From assembly GCA_030456405.1 (NCBI GenBank), contig JAKDNQ010000028.1:1-16310 (forward strand): a DNA stretch of 16,310 bases, written 5' to 3'. Positions 1-5,934 of the stretch are shown here, one piece after another. This stretch comes from Nitrospira sp. Its GTDB lineage: Bacteria > Nitrospirota > Nitrospiria > Nitrospirales > Nitrospiraceae. How positions within the stretch are numbered: position 1 is the first letter of the stretch; each line of letters opens with the position of its first letter. The position numbers were made by a program, and so were the translations under genes. The notes under the pieces were generated by a model, which made no database searches, was not told the DNA's origin, and saw only the letters and a program-made list of their open reading frames with translations.

Positions 1-139
1 CTTGACAACCAAGACAGTTGCTCCGGTTTCGACTCGCCTGCGGCCTTGCTGGACGGGCAGTTTGAACATCCTGTGTATGATTCGTGTAGCGTGCCCTTGC
101 TGCTTGTCGCATGTGTCCGATGCCTGACAACGTCTTTCG

Positions 140-167
140 TTTAACGATTAACGTTTCACGTTTAACG
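140..167. repeat. Four tandem heptamers (TTTAACG type)
   Basis: Four adjacent 7-bp units read TTTAACG, ATTAACG, TTTCACG and TTTAACG, ending 11 bp before the TonB-like start codon. The rest of 1-178 contains no ORF I can support and no convincing promoter. The function is unknown; an operator or a slipped-strand repeat are both possible. Confidence 0.5.
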
Positions 168-178
168 CGAATCAAGAG

Positions 179-814
179 ATGGGTGGCTACAAAGGATTTG
201 AAAAAAAGAAGAGCAAGCTCGGCACGACATTGGTGATCGTCGGGCTGGTCCATCTTGGGATCGGGGCGGGTCTGTATTGGGTGTCGCAAACCGATTGGGG
301 TCAGCATCTCATCAAGGTCTATAAGCTCAACGCGTTTAAGAAGGAAGAACCGCCCCCTCCCCCTGAAAAAGAACCCGAGCCGGAGCCAGAACCGGAGCCG
401 CCGAAGCCGGAGCCGAAACCACAGGAAGCTCCGCCGCCGCCTCCTCCACAGGCCGAAGCGCCCCCTCCTCCCAAGGCATCGGATGCGCCTGGCCCTCCGC
501 CGGTCGACGCCAATCCCTTCGCGATCGGCAAGAGCCGGGGCCGATTTGCCGGCTATTCGGATATTCTGACCGCCTCGATTCAATCGAAGTATGAGCAACC
601 GTCGTCGCTGCCGGACGATCTTGAGTATGCCGTCATGTGCGAACTGGTGCTCGACGAGCAAGGGCGCGTGTTGCAGTACCGTCTGCTCAATTCGTCCGGA
701 AGCCTGCTCTTCGACCAATCTGCTCTCGATGCCTTGGCGAAACTTGCCCAAGTCCGGCCTCCCCCTGAAGGCATGGACCGGATCGTGGTCGTCAAGTTTT
801 TCCCTCCTGCCTAA
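179..814 (+). CDS. TonB-like energy transducer
   Basis: Predicted 211-aa inner-membrane protein that spans the periplasm and would pass proton-motive energy from an ExbB/ExbD motor to outer-membrane receptors. The architecture is typical of TonB: a short lysine-rich cytoplasmic N-terminus, one membrane helix at about residues 15-34, a long proline- and PE/PK-repeat-rich linker at about 55-110, and a C-terminal alpha/beta domain at about 122-211 resembling the TonB C-terminal fold. An in-frame stop at 149-151 limits the N-terminus, and ATG 179 is the first start. The Shine-Dalgarno is weak (AAGAG directly against the ATG). No exbB or exbD follows; they may lie left of the window. Its C-terminal domain is divergent, so the receptor it serves cannot be said. 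The gene is followed by a repeat hairpin that may end its transcript. Confidence 0.8.
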   Translation: MGGYKGFEKKKSKLGTTLVIVGLVHLGIGAGLYWVSQTDWGQHLIKVYKLNAFKKEEPPPPPEKEPEPEPEPEPPKPEPKPQEAPPPPPPQAEAPPPPKASDAPGPPPVDANPFAIGKSRGRFAGYSDILTASIQSKYEQPSSLPDDLEYAVMCELVLDEQGRVLQYRLLNSSGSLLFDQSALDALAKLAQVRPPPEGMDRIVVVKFFPPA

Positions 815-828
815 GAAGGCCGTTGTCC

Positions 829-910
829 GGTCTATTCGGTCTATCTGGTCTGTTCGGTCTGTCTGATTATGAGGTTGAACCAGACAAACGAGATAAACCA
901 GACCAACCAG
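829..910. repeat. 9-bp periodic inverted repeat, copy 1
   Basis: The left arm has four 9-bp units, GGTCTATTC, GGTCTATCT, GGTCTGTTC and GGTCTGTCT (829-864). After a 13-base loop the right arm has AACCAGACA, AACGAGATA, AACCAGACC and a partial unit (878-910). The arms are roughly complementary and could fold as a hairpin of more than 30 bp. It lies just after the TonB-like gene, in a terminator-like position but without a T-run. The same element recurs at 4471, 7404, 9264, 10272 and 15347. Confidence 0.8.
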
Positions 911-970
911 AGAAGGCCGGGCTTGTCTCATGCGTACAGGCCATCGCGACGTAACACACAATTTCCATTC

Positions 971-1015
971 CGTTAAGACAACACAAACATTCCTGTAACC
1001 TCTGTGCGTTAGAAC
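971..1015 (+). promoter_or_regulatory. Putative Pho box and promoter (distal)
   Basis: 7-mers CGTTAAG (971), CACAAAC (982) and CTGTAAC (993) are spaced exactly 11 bp apart, the spacing of PhoB-type direct repeats. Ten bp after CTGTAAC is TAGAAC (1010-1015), a possible -10. It would drive the surface-protein unit that starts at 1178/1258. This was found by eye and scored by no matrix. Confidence 0.4.
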
Positions 1016-1082
1016 AGAACACGAATCGAGCCCTCACAGGAAGGTTTGGGCTGCCCTCAGGATTTACTGTCTTCCAACCGAG

Positions 1083-1116
1083 TGCTGACGAAACTGTAAC
1101 AAGGTGTTGTCATAGT
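1083..1116 (+). promoter_or_regulatory. Putative Pho box and promoter (proximal)
   Basis: TGCTGAC (1083), CTGTAAC (1094) and TGTTGTC (1105) recur every 11 bp. CATAGT at 1111-1116 is a possible -10, 10 bp after CTGTAAC, the same geometry as at the porin and mgsA promoters. Transcription from here would give a leader of about 60 nt before the small ORF at 1178. Confidence 0.45.
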
Positions 1117-1177
1117 GAAGCCGGTGAGAATTGGTGTGTACTTGTTCAATGAGGCTGCTGGAAACAAGGAGGAGGTG

Positions 1178-1261
1178 ATGGGGAGCGGCGGCAGCAAGAG
1201 GCAAACGACATTCGAGGAGAAGTCTGGATATTTTACAGTTTATAGGAGGAGACGATCATGA
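1178..1261 (+). CDS. 27-aa leader ORF coupled to surface-protein gene
   Basis: Short ORF starting at ATG 1178 behind a very strong ribosome binding site (AAGGAGG at 1166-1172, spacing 5). It encodes 27 residues, beginning MGSGGSKRQ and ending YRRRRS, basic and with no hydrophobic segment. Its TGA overlaps the ATG of the next gene in an ATGA junction (1258-1261), and the Shine-Dalgarno of that gene (AGGAGGAG at 1244-1251) lies within its last codons. This arrangement suggests translational coupling or a leader peptide that sets expression of the exosortase-sorted protein. I recognise no family. It could be chance, but the ribosome site and the exact 4-nt overlap together argue for translation. 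Confidence 0.45.
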   Translation: MGSGGSKRQTTFEEKSGYFTVYRRRRS

Positions 1262-1998
1262 AGGGTCTTTCAATGGTTAAACGTGTGGCGGTCGCGACGG
1301 TAGCGGCGGCGGCGCTTGTCGGTCCGGTGACGGCAGCGCATGCCGTTCTCATCCCCGAAAACCAAGGCGACGCGATACTTGCCGTGTACGGCAATACCAC
1401 AGAATATGTACGGAACCTCGGTTCGTATCAGGATCTGATCACCAACGGCTTGAACCTTGACTTGTCGAGCATCATGAGTCAGGTCTCGGCGGGAGGCGCC
1501 CAAGTAAAATATACGCTCTTTGGCTCCACGTATCTTCCAGCAGCAGAGAGCTTCTTCGGAAGTAAGTTTGCCCTCAGCGAGTGGACCAGTGCGGACAACC
1601 TGAATTTCGATGACACCGTTCTCCCCCAGGTCCTCGTAGTCTGGGGCGGTCAATTGGCGAACGCGGGGCAAACTGCTGACCCCACCTTCTTTAATAAGTT
1701 CGATCCCCTGTCCTTCAGCACGAACTTGAATAACTCTGGGAACGACACCCTCGCCGGGACCACTCCCGCAGATAAACCAGGATACGCAAACCTTGGCGAG
1801 ACCCTGTATCTGATGACGAAATCCAGCCCCATAAGCCAGGTCGGGATAGCCACGCTGAGTGCAAACGGCCAAATGCAGATCGGCCAGGTCGCTGCGGTTC
1901 CGGTGCCGGCAGCGGCGATCCTCTTTGCATCAGGTCTGGTCGGGCTCGTGGGCTTGGCCCGCCGCCGGATGTCGGGCACAAGCCAGGATGCGGCCTAA
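1258..1998 (+). CDS. VPxPA-CTERM exosortase-sorted surface protein
   Basis: Predicted 246-aa secreted protein of unknown function. The first 30 or so residues are a Sec signal peptide (basic start, then an alanine/valine-rich core ending near AAHA). The body at about 31-210 is rich in N, S, T and G with no motif I know. The C-terminus is a tripartite sorting signal: VPVPAA at about 214-219, a hydrophobic helix, then the basic cluster ARRR near residue 236. Signals of this type (VPLPA-CTERM, a PEP-CTERM variant) are cut by an exosortase and the protein is released or anchored at the surface, often with EPS. Start ATG 1258 has a strong Shine-Dalgarno (AGGAGGAG at 1244-1251) and overlaps the 27-aa leader ORF. 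Pho-box-like repeats lie upstream. It is followed after 63 bp by a PstS-like protein gene, probably in one transcript. Confidence 0.8.
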   Translation: MKGLSMVKRVAVATVAAAALVGPVTAAHAVLIPENQGDAILAVYGNTTEYVRNLGSYQDLITNGLNLDLSSIMSQVSAGGAQVKYTLFGSTYLPAAESFFGSKFALSEWTSADNLNFDDTVLPQVLVVWGGQLANAGQTADPTFFNKFDPLSFSTNLNNSGNDTLAGTTPADKPGYANLGETLYLMTKSSPISQVGIATLSANGQMQIGQVAAVPVPAAAILFASGLVGLVGLARRRMSGTSQDAA

Positions 1999-2061
1999 TC
2001 CGCGTCAGTAGAAGAATCAACACAACAGATGAGAATATTCACCACTTCTAAGGAGAACAGG

Positions 2062-3258
2062 ATGAACCAAAAGTCAAAATTAGCCTTCGCCCTCGCGGGC
2101 ATAGCCGGACTTGCCTTGTCGGCCGAATCGGCCCAGGCGGCACTCGACCTCAACGGCACCGGCTCGTCCGCCGGCCAACAATTTGCCGGTCTCGCTCCGG
2201 CTGGGATCTGCGCGGCCACTCCCACGCCGCTCCTCTTCGTGTCCAGCGACGGTAAAAAGTACGAGTGGCAATGCACCATCAATGGCCAGGCGAACTCCCG
2301 TGTTCGCTACAGCGGCACCGCCTCCGAAGAGGGATATACGAAGCAGCCGAACGGAGCGGTCGGGACTGCGATCTATCTCAACGTCAGTGGGCAACCAGGG
2401 TGCCCGGCCGGGTCACCCACTCCCATCCTCGGCAAAAACGTCCTGAGGTCCGTGTGTCCGGCTAACCAGGCCACGCAAACCTTGCCGGTCCATTGGGGAG
2501 GATCAGATGTCCAGGGACCTTCCCTCCATCAGAATCGGGGAGGTGGGGATGCCGTGACCCCACCGCCAACCGGTCATTTGACCACGACAGGGACGGTGAT
2601 CGTGCCGTTTTCCATCGTGGTGGGCCACGGCGTGAAGAATGGAACTGGCGGGGACCTGACCACGCTGACCGAAATGGAAATCCGGCAGATCGTTGCCGGG
2701 GCCGAAACCAATTGGGAGGACTTGGGCTACCAGGGTGGCGCGATCTTCCGCTGTCAACGGACGGCAGGCTCAGGCACCTTGGCCGCGTATGATGAAATCT
2801 TTACGCAATCTCCTTACTATGCCGCAACAACCTATCCAGGTTTTTCCAATACGAGTTCTTCGAACCTGGTTGCCTGTATCAACGCCAATGCCGCTTCGAT
2901 CGGCTACATGGACAGTGACGCAGCGGTACCGGCGAAATTAACCGCCGGCGGCCATGCAGTGGCCATCGGTGGGCAGTCTGGGCAAAACGACGTTCAGTGC
3001 GGCCGGTATCCCTACTGGGCGACCTGGAATTTCATCACCCGCACAGCCGGGGTGGAAGCGGCCCCAATCGGCGCCGCCGCTGGGACCAACGCGGCGATCG
3101 ATGACTTGCAAGCTTCCATGGCTGAAAACAATCCCATCCCGACCTTCTGGGTGAGATTAAAGGATTCGTTCGTCACGAAGAACCAGGACCGTGGTCCGCA
3201 CCGCTGGCCGAGTCAAGTCAACGGTAATGGTCAGAATATCGCGACCGTCTGCAATTAA
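2062..3258 (+). CDS. Secreted PstS-like phosphate-binding-fold protein
   Basis: Predicted 398-aa exported protein of the PstS-like periplasmic binding protein (PBP) superfamily. ATG 2062 is preferred over the in-frame ATG 2029 because AAGGAG (2050-2055) stands 6 bp before it and it opens directly onto a clean signal peptide ending AESAQA at residue 26. Family-like traits are the segment VRYSGTASEEGY near residue 81, a PstS-like EIRQIVAG region, the anion-loop motif RTAGSGT at 233-239 and YMDSDAA near 282. Eight cysteines after the signal suggest disulfides, unusual for a plain PstS. There is no lipobox and no sorting tail, so it is probably free in the periplasm or secreted. It lies between two exosortase-sorted proteins, which suggests a joint surface role in phosphate capture. 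Binding of phosphate is inferred; another oxyanion is possible. Confidence 0.7.
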   Translation: MNQKSKLAFALAGIAGLALSAESAQAALDLNGTGSSAGQQFAGLAPAGICAATPTPLLFVSSDGKKYEWQCTINGQANSRVRYSGTASEEGYTKQPNGAVGTAIYLNVSGQPGCPAGSPTPILGKNVLRSVCPANQATQTLPVHWGGSDVQGPSLHQNRGGGDAVTPPPTGHLTTTGTVIVPFSIVVGHGVKNGTGGDLTTLTEMEIRQIVAGAETNWEDLGYQGGAIFRCQRTAGSGTLAAYDEIFTQSPYYAATTYPGFSNTSSSNLVACINANAASIGYMDSDAAVPAKLTAGGHAVAIGGQSGQNDVQCGRYPYWATWNFITRTAGVEAAPIGAAAGTNAAIDDLQASMAENNPIPTFWVRLKDSFVTKNQDRGPHRWPSQVNGNGQNIATVCN

Positions 3259-3271
3259 TCCTATCTGTGAA

Positions 3272-3304
3272 GGAGCGCCGGAAGGTATGTCCTTCCGGCG
3301 CTCC
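3272..3304 (+). terminator. Perfect 14-bp hairpin after the PstS-like gene
   Basis: GGAGCGCCGGAAGG (3272-3285) pairs fully with 3291-3304 around a 5-base loop. There is no T-run, so it may be a weak terminator or an mRNA 3'-end stabiliser between this gene and the next VPLPA gene. Confidence 0.6.
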
Positions 3305-3397
3305 GAACAGGCGAGCAATCATTCGTACAGGATGGAAAGAATAAGCTCGATCTGTAACGGGGACTAGCGACACAGTCCTCAGATCAAGGACGGGAAT

Positions 3398-4087
3398 ATG
3401 AAGGCAAGAGTCATGATAGCGGTTATGGCTATGGGACTGTGGGCGATGGGACTAGTCGGCAGTCCCTCCGCCAAGGCAGTTTCGTTGGATTTCAGTATCA
3501 ACGCGCCCTCGCCCGGCTCGATTTCCTCTGCCGGCGGCGGCGCCCCACTCATCGGAAGCAACATCGAAGTGGACAAAATGATCGGCCTCTCCACGCCGGC
3601 CAATGCTGGTATAGAGGGAATCTGTCTCAGTTGCACGCTGAATTTCACCACGGGCGGCCTGACCAGTTCTGGCGGCGGCACGTGGAACTTCGGAGCGGGC
3701 GGGACGGTCACCATCACCGGTGGCGCCCAGCTACCGGGAGCCCCCAACATCGCGCTGGGATCGACCCTCCTGAGCGGCACCTTCAACAGTGCCGCTGTTC
3801 AGGATCTCGGGTTTCAACAGTTCATGATCTCATTCGGAACGTTCTTCGACAGCAAGCATCCCGATCTGCTGGCCTACTACAGCTTGATACCGGGGACCCC
3901 GTTTGAAGGGGCGTTCTCGTTGTTGTTCAATTCGCCTGATCCTGCGCCCAATGGGGCGTTTGCCAGCACGACGATCTTCAGCGGCAACGTTGTGAATGCC
4001 GTCGTACCACTTCCGGCTGCTGTCCTGCTGTTCGGCAGCGGACTTGCCGGGTTATTGACGGCGAGAGGCCGAAGACTGTTCGCCTAG
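3398..4087 (+). CDS. VPLPA-CTERM exosortase-sorted surface protein
   Basis: Predicted 229-aa secreted protein of unknown function. A signal peptide occupies about residues 1-27 (hydrophobic core, cleavage near SAKA). The middle is rich in glycine, serine and threonine, with one close cysteine pair (CLSC near residue 76) and repeated GGG stretches, as in many beta-rich surface proteins. The C-terminus carries the canonical VPLPAA motif at about 206-211, a hydrophobic helix (AVLLFGSGLAGLL) and a basic end (RGRR), the exosortase recognition tail. Start ATG 3398 has AAGGA at 3386-3390, spacing 7. It has its own 140-bp upstream gap, with a single CTGTAAC at 3352 but no convincing second unit. The stop TAG at 4085-4087 is followed in the same frame by 65 more sense codons ending in a second VPLPA tail; see the next entry. 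Confidence 0.8.
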   Translation: MKARVMIAVMAMGLWAMGLVGSPSAKAVSLDFSINAPSPGSISSAGGGAPLIGSNIEVDKMIGLSTPANAGIEGICLSCTLNFTTGGLTSSGGGTWNFGAGGTVTITGGAQLPGAPNIALGSTLLSGTFNSAAVQDLGFQQFMISFGTFFDSKHPDLLAYYSLIPGTPFEGAFSLLFNSPDPAPNGAFASTTIFSGNVVNAVVPLPAAVLLFGSGLAGLLTARGRRLFA

Positions 4088-4126
4088 CCGCCCACCGGCG
4101 ATTTCAGCTTTGGAGAGCAGGGATCT

Positions 4127-4285
4127 ATGTCATGGCCTCTCATAATTAAGAGCCTTCCCCAAGGCGAATCTTCAGCCTGGGTTGGCACAGTGGCGGCCGT
4201 GCCGTTACCGGCCGCCGCGCTCTTATTCGGCAGCGGCGTGCTCGGCCTCGCCGGAGTCCTGCGGAAGAAGCTCCGTCTCAACTAA
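4127..4285 (+). CDS. 52-aa ORF or remnant with a second VPLPA-CTERM tail
   Basis: ORF from ATG 4127 to TAA 4285. Its last 30 residues are a complete sorting tail: VPLPAA, a hydrophobic helix (ALLFGSGVLGLAG) and the basic end RKKLRLN. The frame is open back to the TAG that ends the preceding gene (4085-4087), so suppression of that one stop would give a protein with two sorting tails. There is no signal peptide and no clear ribosome site (GGAGAGCAGGG upstream is the best candidate). The likeliest reading is a pseudogene remnant: the 3' end of an older VPLPA gene left by deletion or by fusion with its neighbour. A small anchored peptide or a programmed read-through extension are alternatives. 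A good terminator follows. Confidence 0.45.
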   Translation: MSWPLIIKSLPQGESSAWVGTVAAVPLPAAALLFGSGVLGLAGVLRKKLRLN

Positions 4286-4324
4286 GTTCTGGTCTTCTGT
4301 TCCATGGCCAGATCGGCCTTTCCG

Positions 4325-4371
4325 CCGTATCCGATGCAGCGATCCTGCATCAGATACGGAGTCTTTATTTT
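4325..4371 (+). terminator. Rho-independent terminator
   Basis: CCGTATC and GATGCA (4325-4338) pair with TGCATC and GATACGG (4346-4359) with one internal mismatch, followed by a T-rich tract ending TTTATTTT at 4371. It ends the surface-protein unit and isolates it from the ars operon. Confidence 0.8.
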
Positions 4372-4470
4372 GACTTTAGAGATGCAAGGCCCTGTTCACG
4401 CCACCTTTCCCGATGCCGCCCTGCTCTAAAAGGAAGATGAAAAGTCGGCCTTCTTCTTACAGTTTCCCTG

Positions 4471-4497
4471 GGTCTGGTCTATCTGGTTCGTCTCGTT
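4471..4497 (+). repeat. 9-bp periodic repeat, half copy (GGT arm only)
   Basis: Contains GGTCTATCT (4476-4484) and GGTTCGTCT (4485-4493) in the 9-bp register, with no AACCAGA partner arm. It lies directly upstream of the ars promoter. Probably a decayed copy of the hairpin at 829. Confidence 0.6.
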
Positions 4498-4506
4498 CCA
4501 CAGGGA

Positions 4507-4543
4507 TTGACTTATTATAATATGTCGAGTAGTCTGGACATAT
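4507..4543 (+). promoter_or_regulatory. ars promoter and ArsR operator
   Basis: TATAAT lies at 4516-4521. ATATGTC (4520-4526) and GACATAT (4537-4543) form a perfect inverted repeat with a 10-bp spacer. It begins inside the -10 and covers the arsR start codon, so a bound ArsR dimer would block both initiation and start-codon access. An alternative reading is TTGACT (4507-4512) as -35 with TAGTCT (4530-4535) as -10, which would give a leaderless arsR message. No Shine-Dalgarno is seen before ATG 4542. Confidence 0.6.
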
Positions 4544-4907
4544 GGATATTAAAGAGGCCCTGACTGCCTTCGATGCTCTCTCACAGGAAACCCGTCTGCG
4601 TGTGTTCCGTTTGCTGGTCGAACATGGCCCCTCAGGGGTGCCGGCCGGGACGCTGAGTGAATCCCTCAATATCCCTCACAACACGCTGTCGTTTCATCTA
4701 AGGCATATGAGTCATGCTGGTCTTGTTATGTCCCAACGGGAAGGGAAATCCATTATCTACAGCGCCAATTTCGAGTTTTTTTCAGGCTTGATCCGCTACA
4801 TGGTCGAAGATTGCTGCCGCGCCGAATTCGCCAGTATCCGCGATGATAAAAAGCGGAAGTGCTCGGTCATTGAATTGTCACACTGTTGCCGGCCAAAGGA
4901 GGACTGA
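4542..4907 (+). CDS. arsR: ArsR-family arsenic-responsive repressor
   Basis: 121-aa winged-helix repressor that would leave its operator when As(III) binds. The ArsR fold is evident: helix ALSQETRLRVFRLL near residues 12-25, recognition helix near 45-57 (NTLSFHLRHMSHAGLV) and the wing SQREGKSIIYSAN at 64-76. The metalloid site differs from the classic E. coli one: there is no CVC in the DNA-binding helix. Instead a vicinal pair Cys91-Cys92, Cys107 and a second pair Cys115-Cys116 lie at the C-terminus, resembling ArsR proteins with C-terminal cysteine sites. ATG 4542 lies inside the likely operator, implying self-control. It is the first gene of a tight operon, with only 2 bp to arsI. Confidence 0.9.
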   Translation: MDIKEALTAFDALSQETRLRVFRLLVEHGPSGVPAGTLSESLNIPHNTLSFHLRHMSHAGLVMSQREGKSIIYSANFEFFSGLIRYMVEDCCRAEFASIRDDKKRKCSVIELSHCCRPKED

Positions 4908-4909
4908 TT

Positions 4910-5383
4910 ATGAAACGGTTTCACATCCACGTAGGGGTTGAAAAACTCGATGAATCTATCCGCTTTTACAGCGCGCTGTTCGGCGCGGAGCCGGTCAAAA
5001 CAAAAACTGACTACGCCAAATGGTTGCTGGAAGACCCGCGCCTGAACTTCGCGATTTCCACGCGGGCGAAGAAGAACGGCATGGATCACCTGGGCATCCA
5101 GGTTGAAGAAGAGAGCGAGTTGACAGAATTGCGCGAGCGCCTCACGGCGGGGAATATGACCGTCACCGAGGAAGGCGAAACGGTCTGTTGTTATGCCCGA
5201 TCGGACAAAACCTGGATCCAAGATCCCGCCGGCATTCCCTGGGAAACATACCGAACGATGGAGGATGCCCAGCTCTTCTCCGGCCATGCCGATCAGGCTG
5301 AGAGTGCCTGCTGCACACCGGAGACGATGGGAGAACCGGAGTGTTGCGAACCGTCTGAAAAAACCACCGGGTGTTGCGGCTGA
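4910..5383 (+). CDS. arsI: ArsI/CadI-family metalloid-resistance dioxygenase
   Basis: 157-aa member of the vicinal-oxygen-chelate (glyoxalase-like) family. ArsI uses Fe(II) and O2 to split the C-As bond of trivalent organoarsenicals; the related CadI name is used for cadmium-induced homologues. Likely metal ligands are His7, His60 (GMDHLGI) and Glu112 (WETY). The substrate-binding vicinal pair of ArsI is present as Cys93-Cys94. The C-terminus is unusual: three further CC pairs at 134-135, 145-146 and 155-156 in a 35-residue tail, perhaps for As(III) capture. ATG 4910 is chosen over ATG 4886 because AAGGAGG (4896-4902) stands 7 bp before it. It lies 2 bp after arsR and its TGA overlaps the arsC ATG by one base. 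The exact substrate (methyl- or phenyl-As, or Cd) is inferred. Confidence 0.8.
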   Translation: MKRFHIHVGVEKLDESIRFYSALFGAEPVKTKTDYAKWLLEDPRLNFAISTRAKKNGMDHLGIQVEEESELTELRERLTAGNMTVTEEGETVCCYARSDKTWIQDPAGIPWETYRTMEDAQLFSGHADQAESACCTPETMGEPECCEPSEKTTGCCG

Positions 5384-5805
5384 TGGAGACGGGGGGGTTC
5401 AACATACTAGTCCTGTGTACGGGTAATTCCTGCCGTTCCATCATGGCTGAAGCGTTGATCAATGATCTCGGCCGAGGGCGGTATCGGGCATGGAGCGCCG
5501 GAAGTTGTCCAGCGGGCACTGTGCACCCGAAATCGATCGAGACGTTACAACGGCACGGCATAGATCCCGGCCAGCCGCGCAGCAAGTCATGGGATGAGTT
5601 GGCCGCACAACCGTTCGATCTGGTGATCACGGTCTGCGATCAGGCCGCGGGCCAAAGTTGCCCACTATTCCCGGGCAACCCGAAGAAGCTGCATTGGAGT
5701 ACGCCTGACCCGGCCAACGCCACTGGATCAGAGAGCGAAATAGACGCCGCGTTTGAGAAGGCCTTTCTCATGCTCAAGCACCGTGTTGAGGAGTTAACGA
5801 AGTGA
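5383..5805 (+). CDS. arsC: Arsenate reductase, LMW-phosphatase type
   Basis: 140-aa cytoplasmic enzyme that reduces arsenate to arsenite. The P-loop CTGNSCR (Cys12 to Arg18) is the CX5R anion site of the low-molecular-weight protein tyrosine phosphatase fold. The redox relay cysteines of thioredoxin-coupled ArsC are visible in VCDQAAGQSC (Cys85 and Cys93), separated by 8 like the Cys82/Cys89 pair of the staphylococcal enzyme, though with one extra residue. TPDP near residues 99-102 fits the catalytic Asp loop. ATG 5383 overlaps the arsI stop (TGATG) and has no good Shine-Dalgarno, so translation is probably coupled; a GTG 12 bases upstream is less likely. No arsenite exporter (ArsB or Acr3) follows, so arsenite export must be encoded elsewhere. 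Confidence 0.85.
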   Translation: METGGFNILVLCTGNSCRSIMAEALINDLGRGRYRAWSAGSCPAGTVHPKSIETLQRHGIDPGQPRSKSWDELAAQPFDLVITVCDQAAGQSCPLFPGNPKKLHWSTPDPANATGSESEIDAAFEKAFLMLKHRVEELTK

Positions 5806-5857
5806 CCGCCTGACAAACCGTCGCCCCTCTTTACGAGTTTACCCATCCTGGATCGTC

Positions 5858-5891
5858 TCGTAACCTCACTGTAATCATTACTCCCTATCCT
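5858..5891 (+). promoter_or_regulatory. Putative Pho box and promoter of the porin gene
   Basis: TCGTAAC (5858) and CTGTAAT (5869) are spaced 11 bp. TATCCT at 5886-5891, 10 bp after the second unit, is a possible -10; TATAGG at 5900 is an alternative. The gap 5806-5934 holds nothing else I recognise. Confidence 0.5.
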
Positions 5892-5934
5892 CCTCCGCCT
5901 ATAGGACCATTGCGTAGATAGGCTTGGAGGATGC

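Noticed and set aside
1270..1872. 200-aa ORF on the minus strand
   Set aside because: It is the antisense of the VPxPA-CTERM gene, whose signal peptide, sorting tail and ribosome site are clear. The minus product has no recognisable motif.
3352..3369. Pho box before the second VPLPA gene
   Set aside because: One good 7-mer (CTGTAAC at 3352) is present, but the positions 11 bp on either side (3341 and 3363) do not match well.
4796..5287. 163-aa minus ORF over arsR/arsI
   Set aside because: It is a shadow of two well-supported resistance genes and shows no motif or ribosome site.
5163..5630. 155-aa minus ORF over arsI/arsC
   Set aside because: It is a shadow of arsI and arsC with low-complexity composition and no domain signal.
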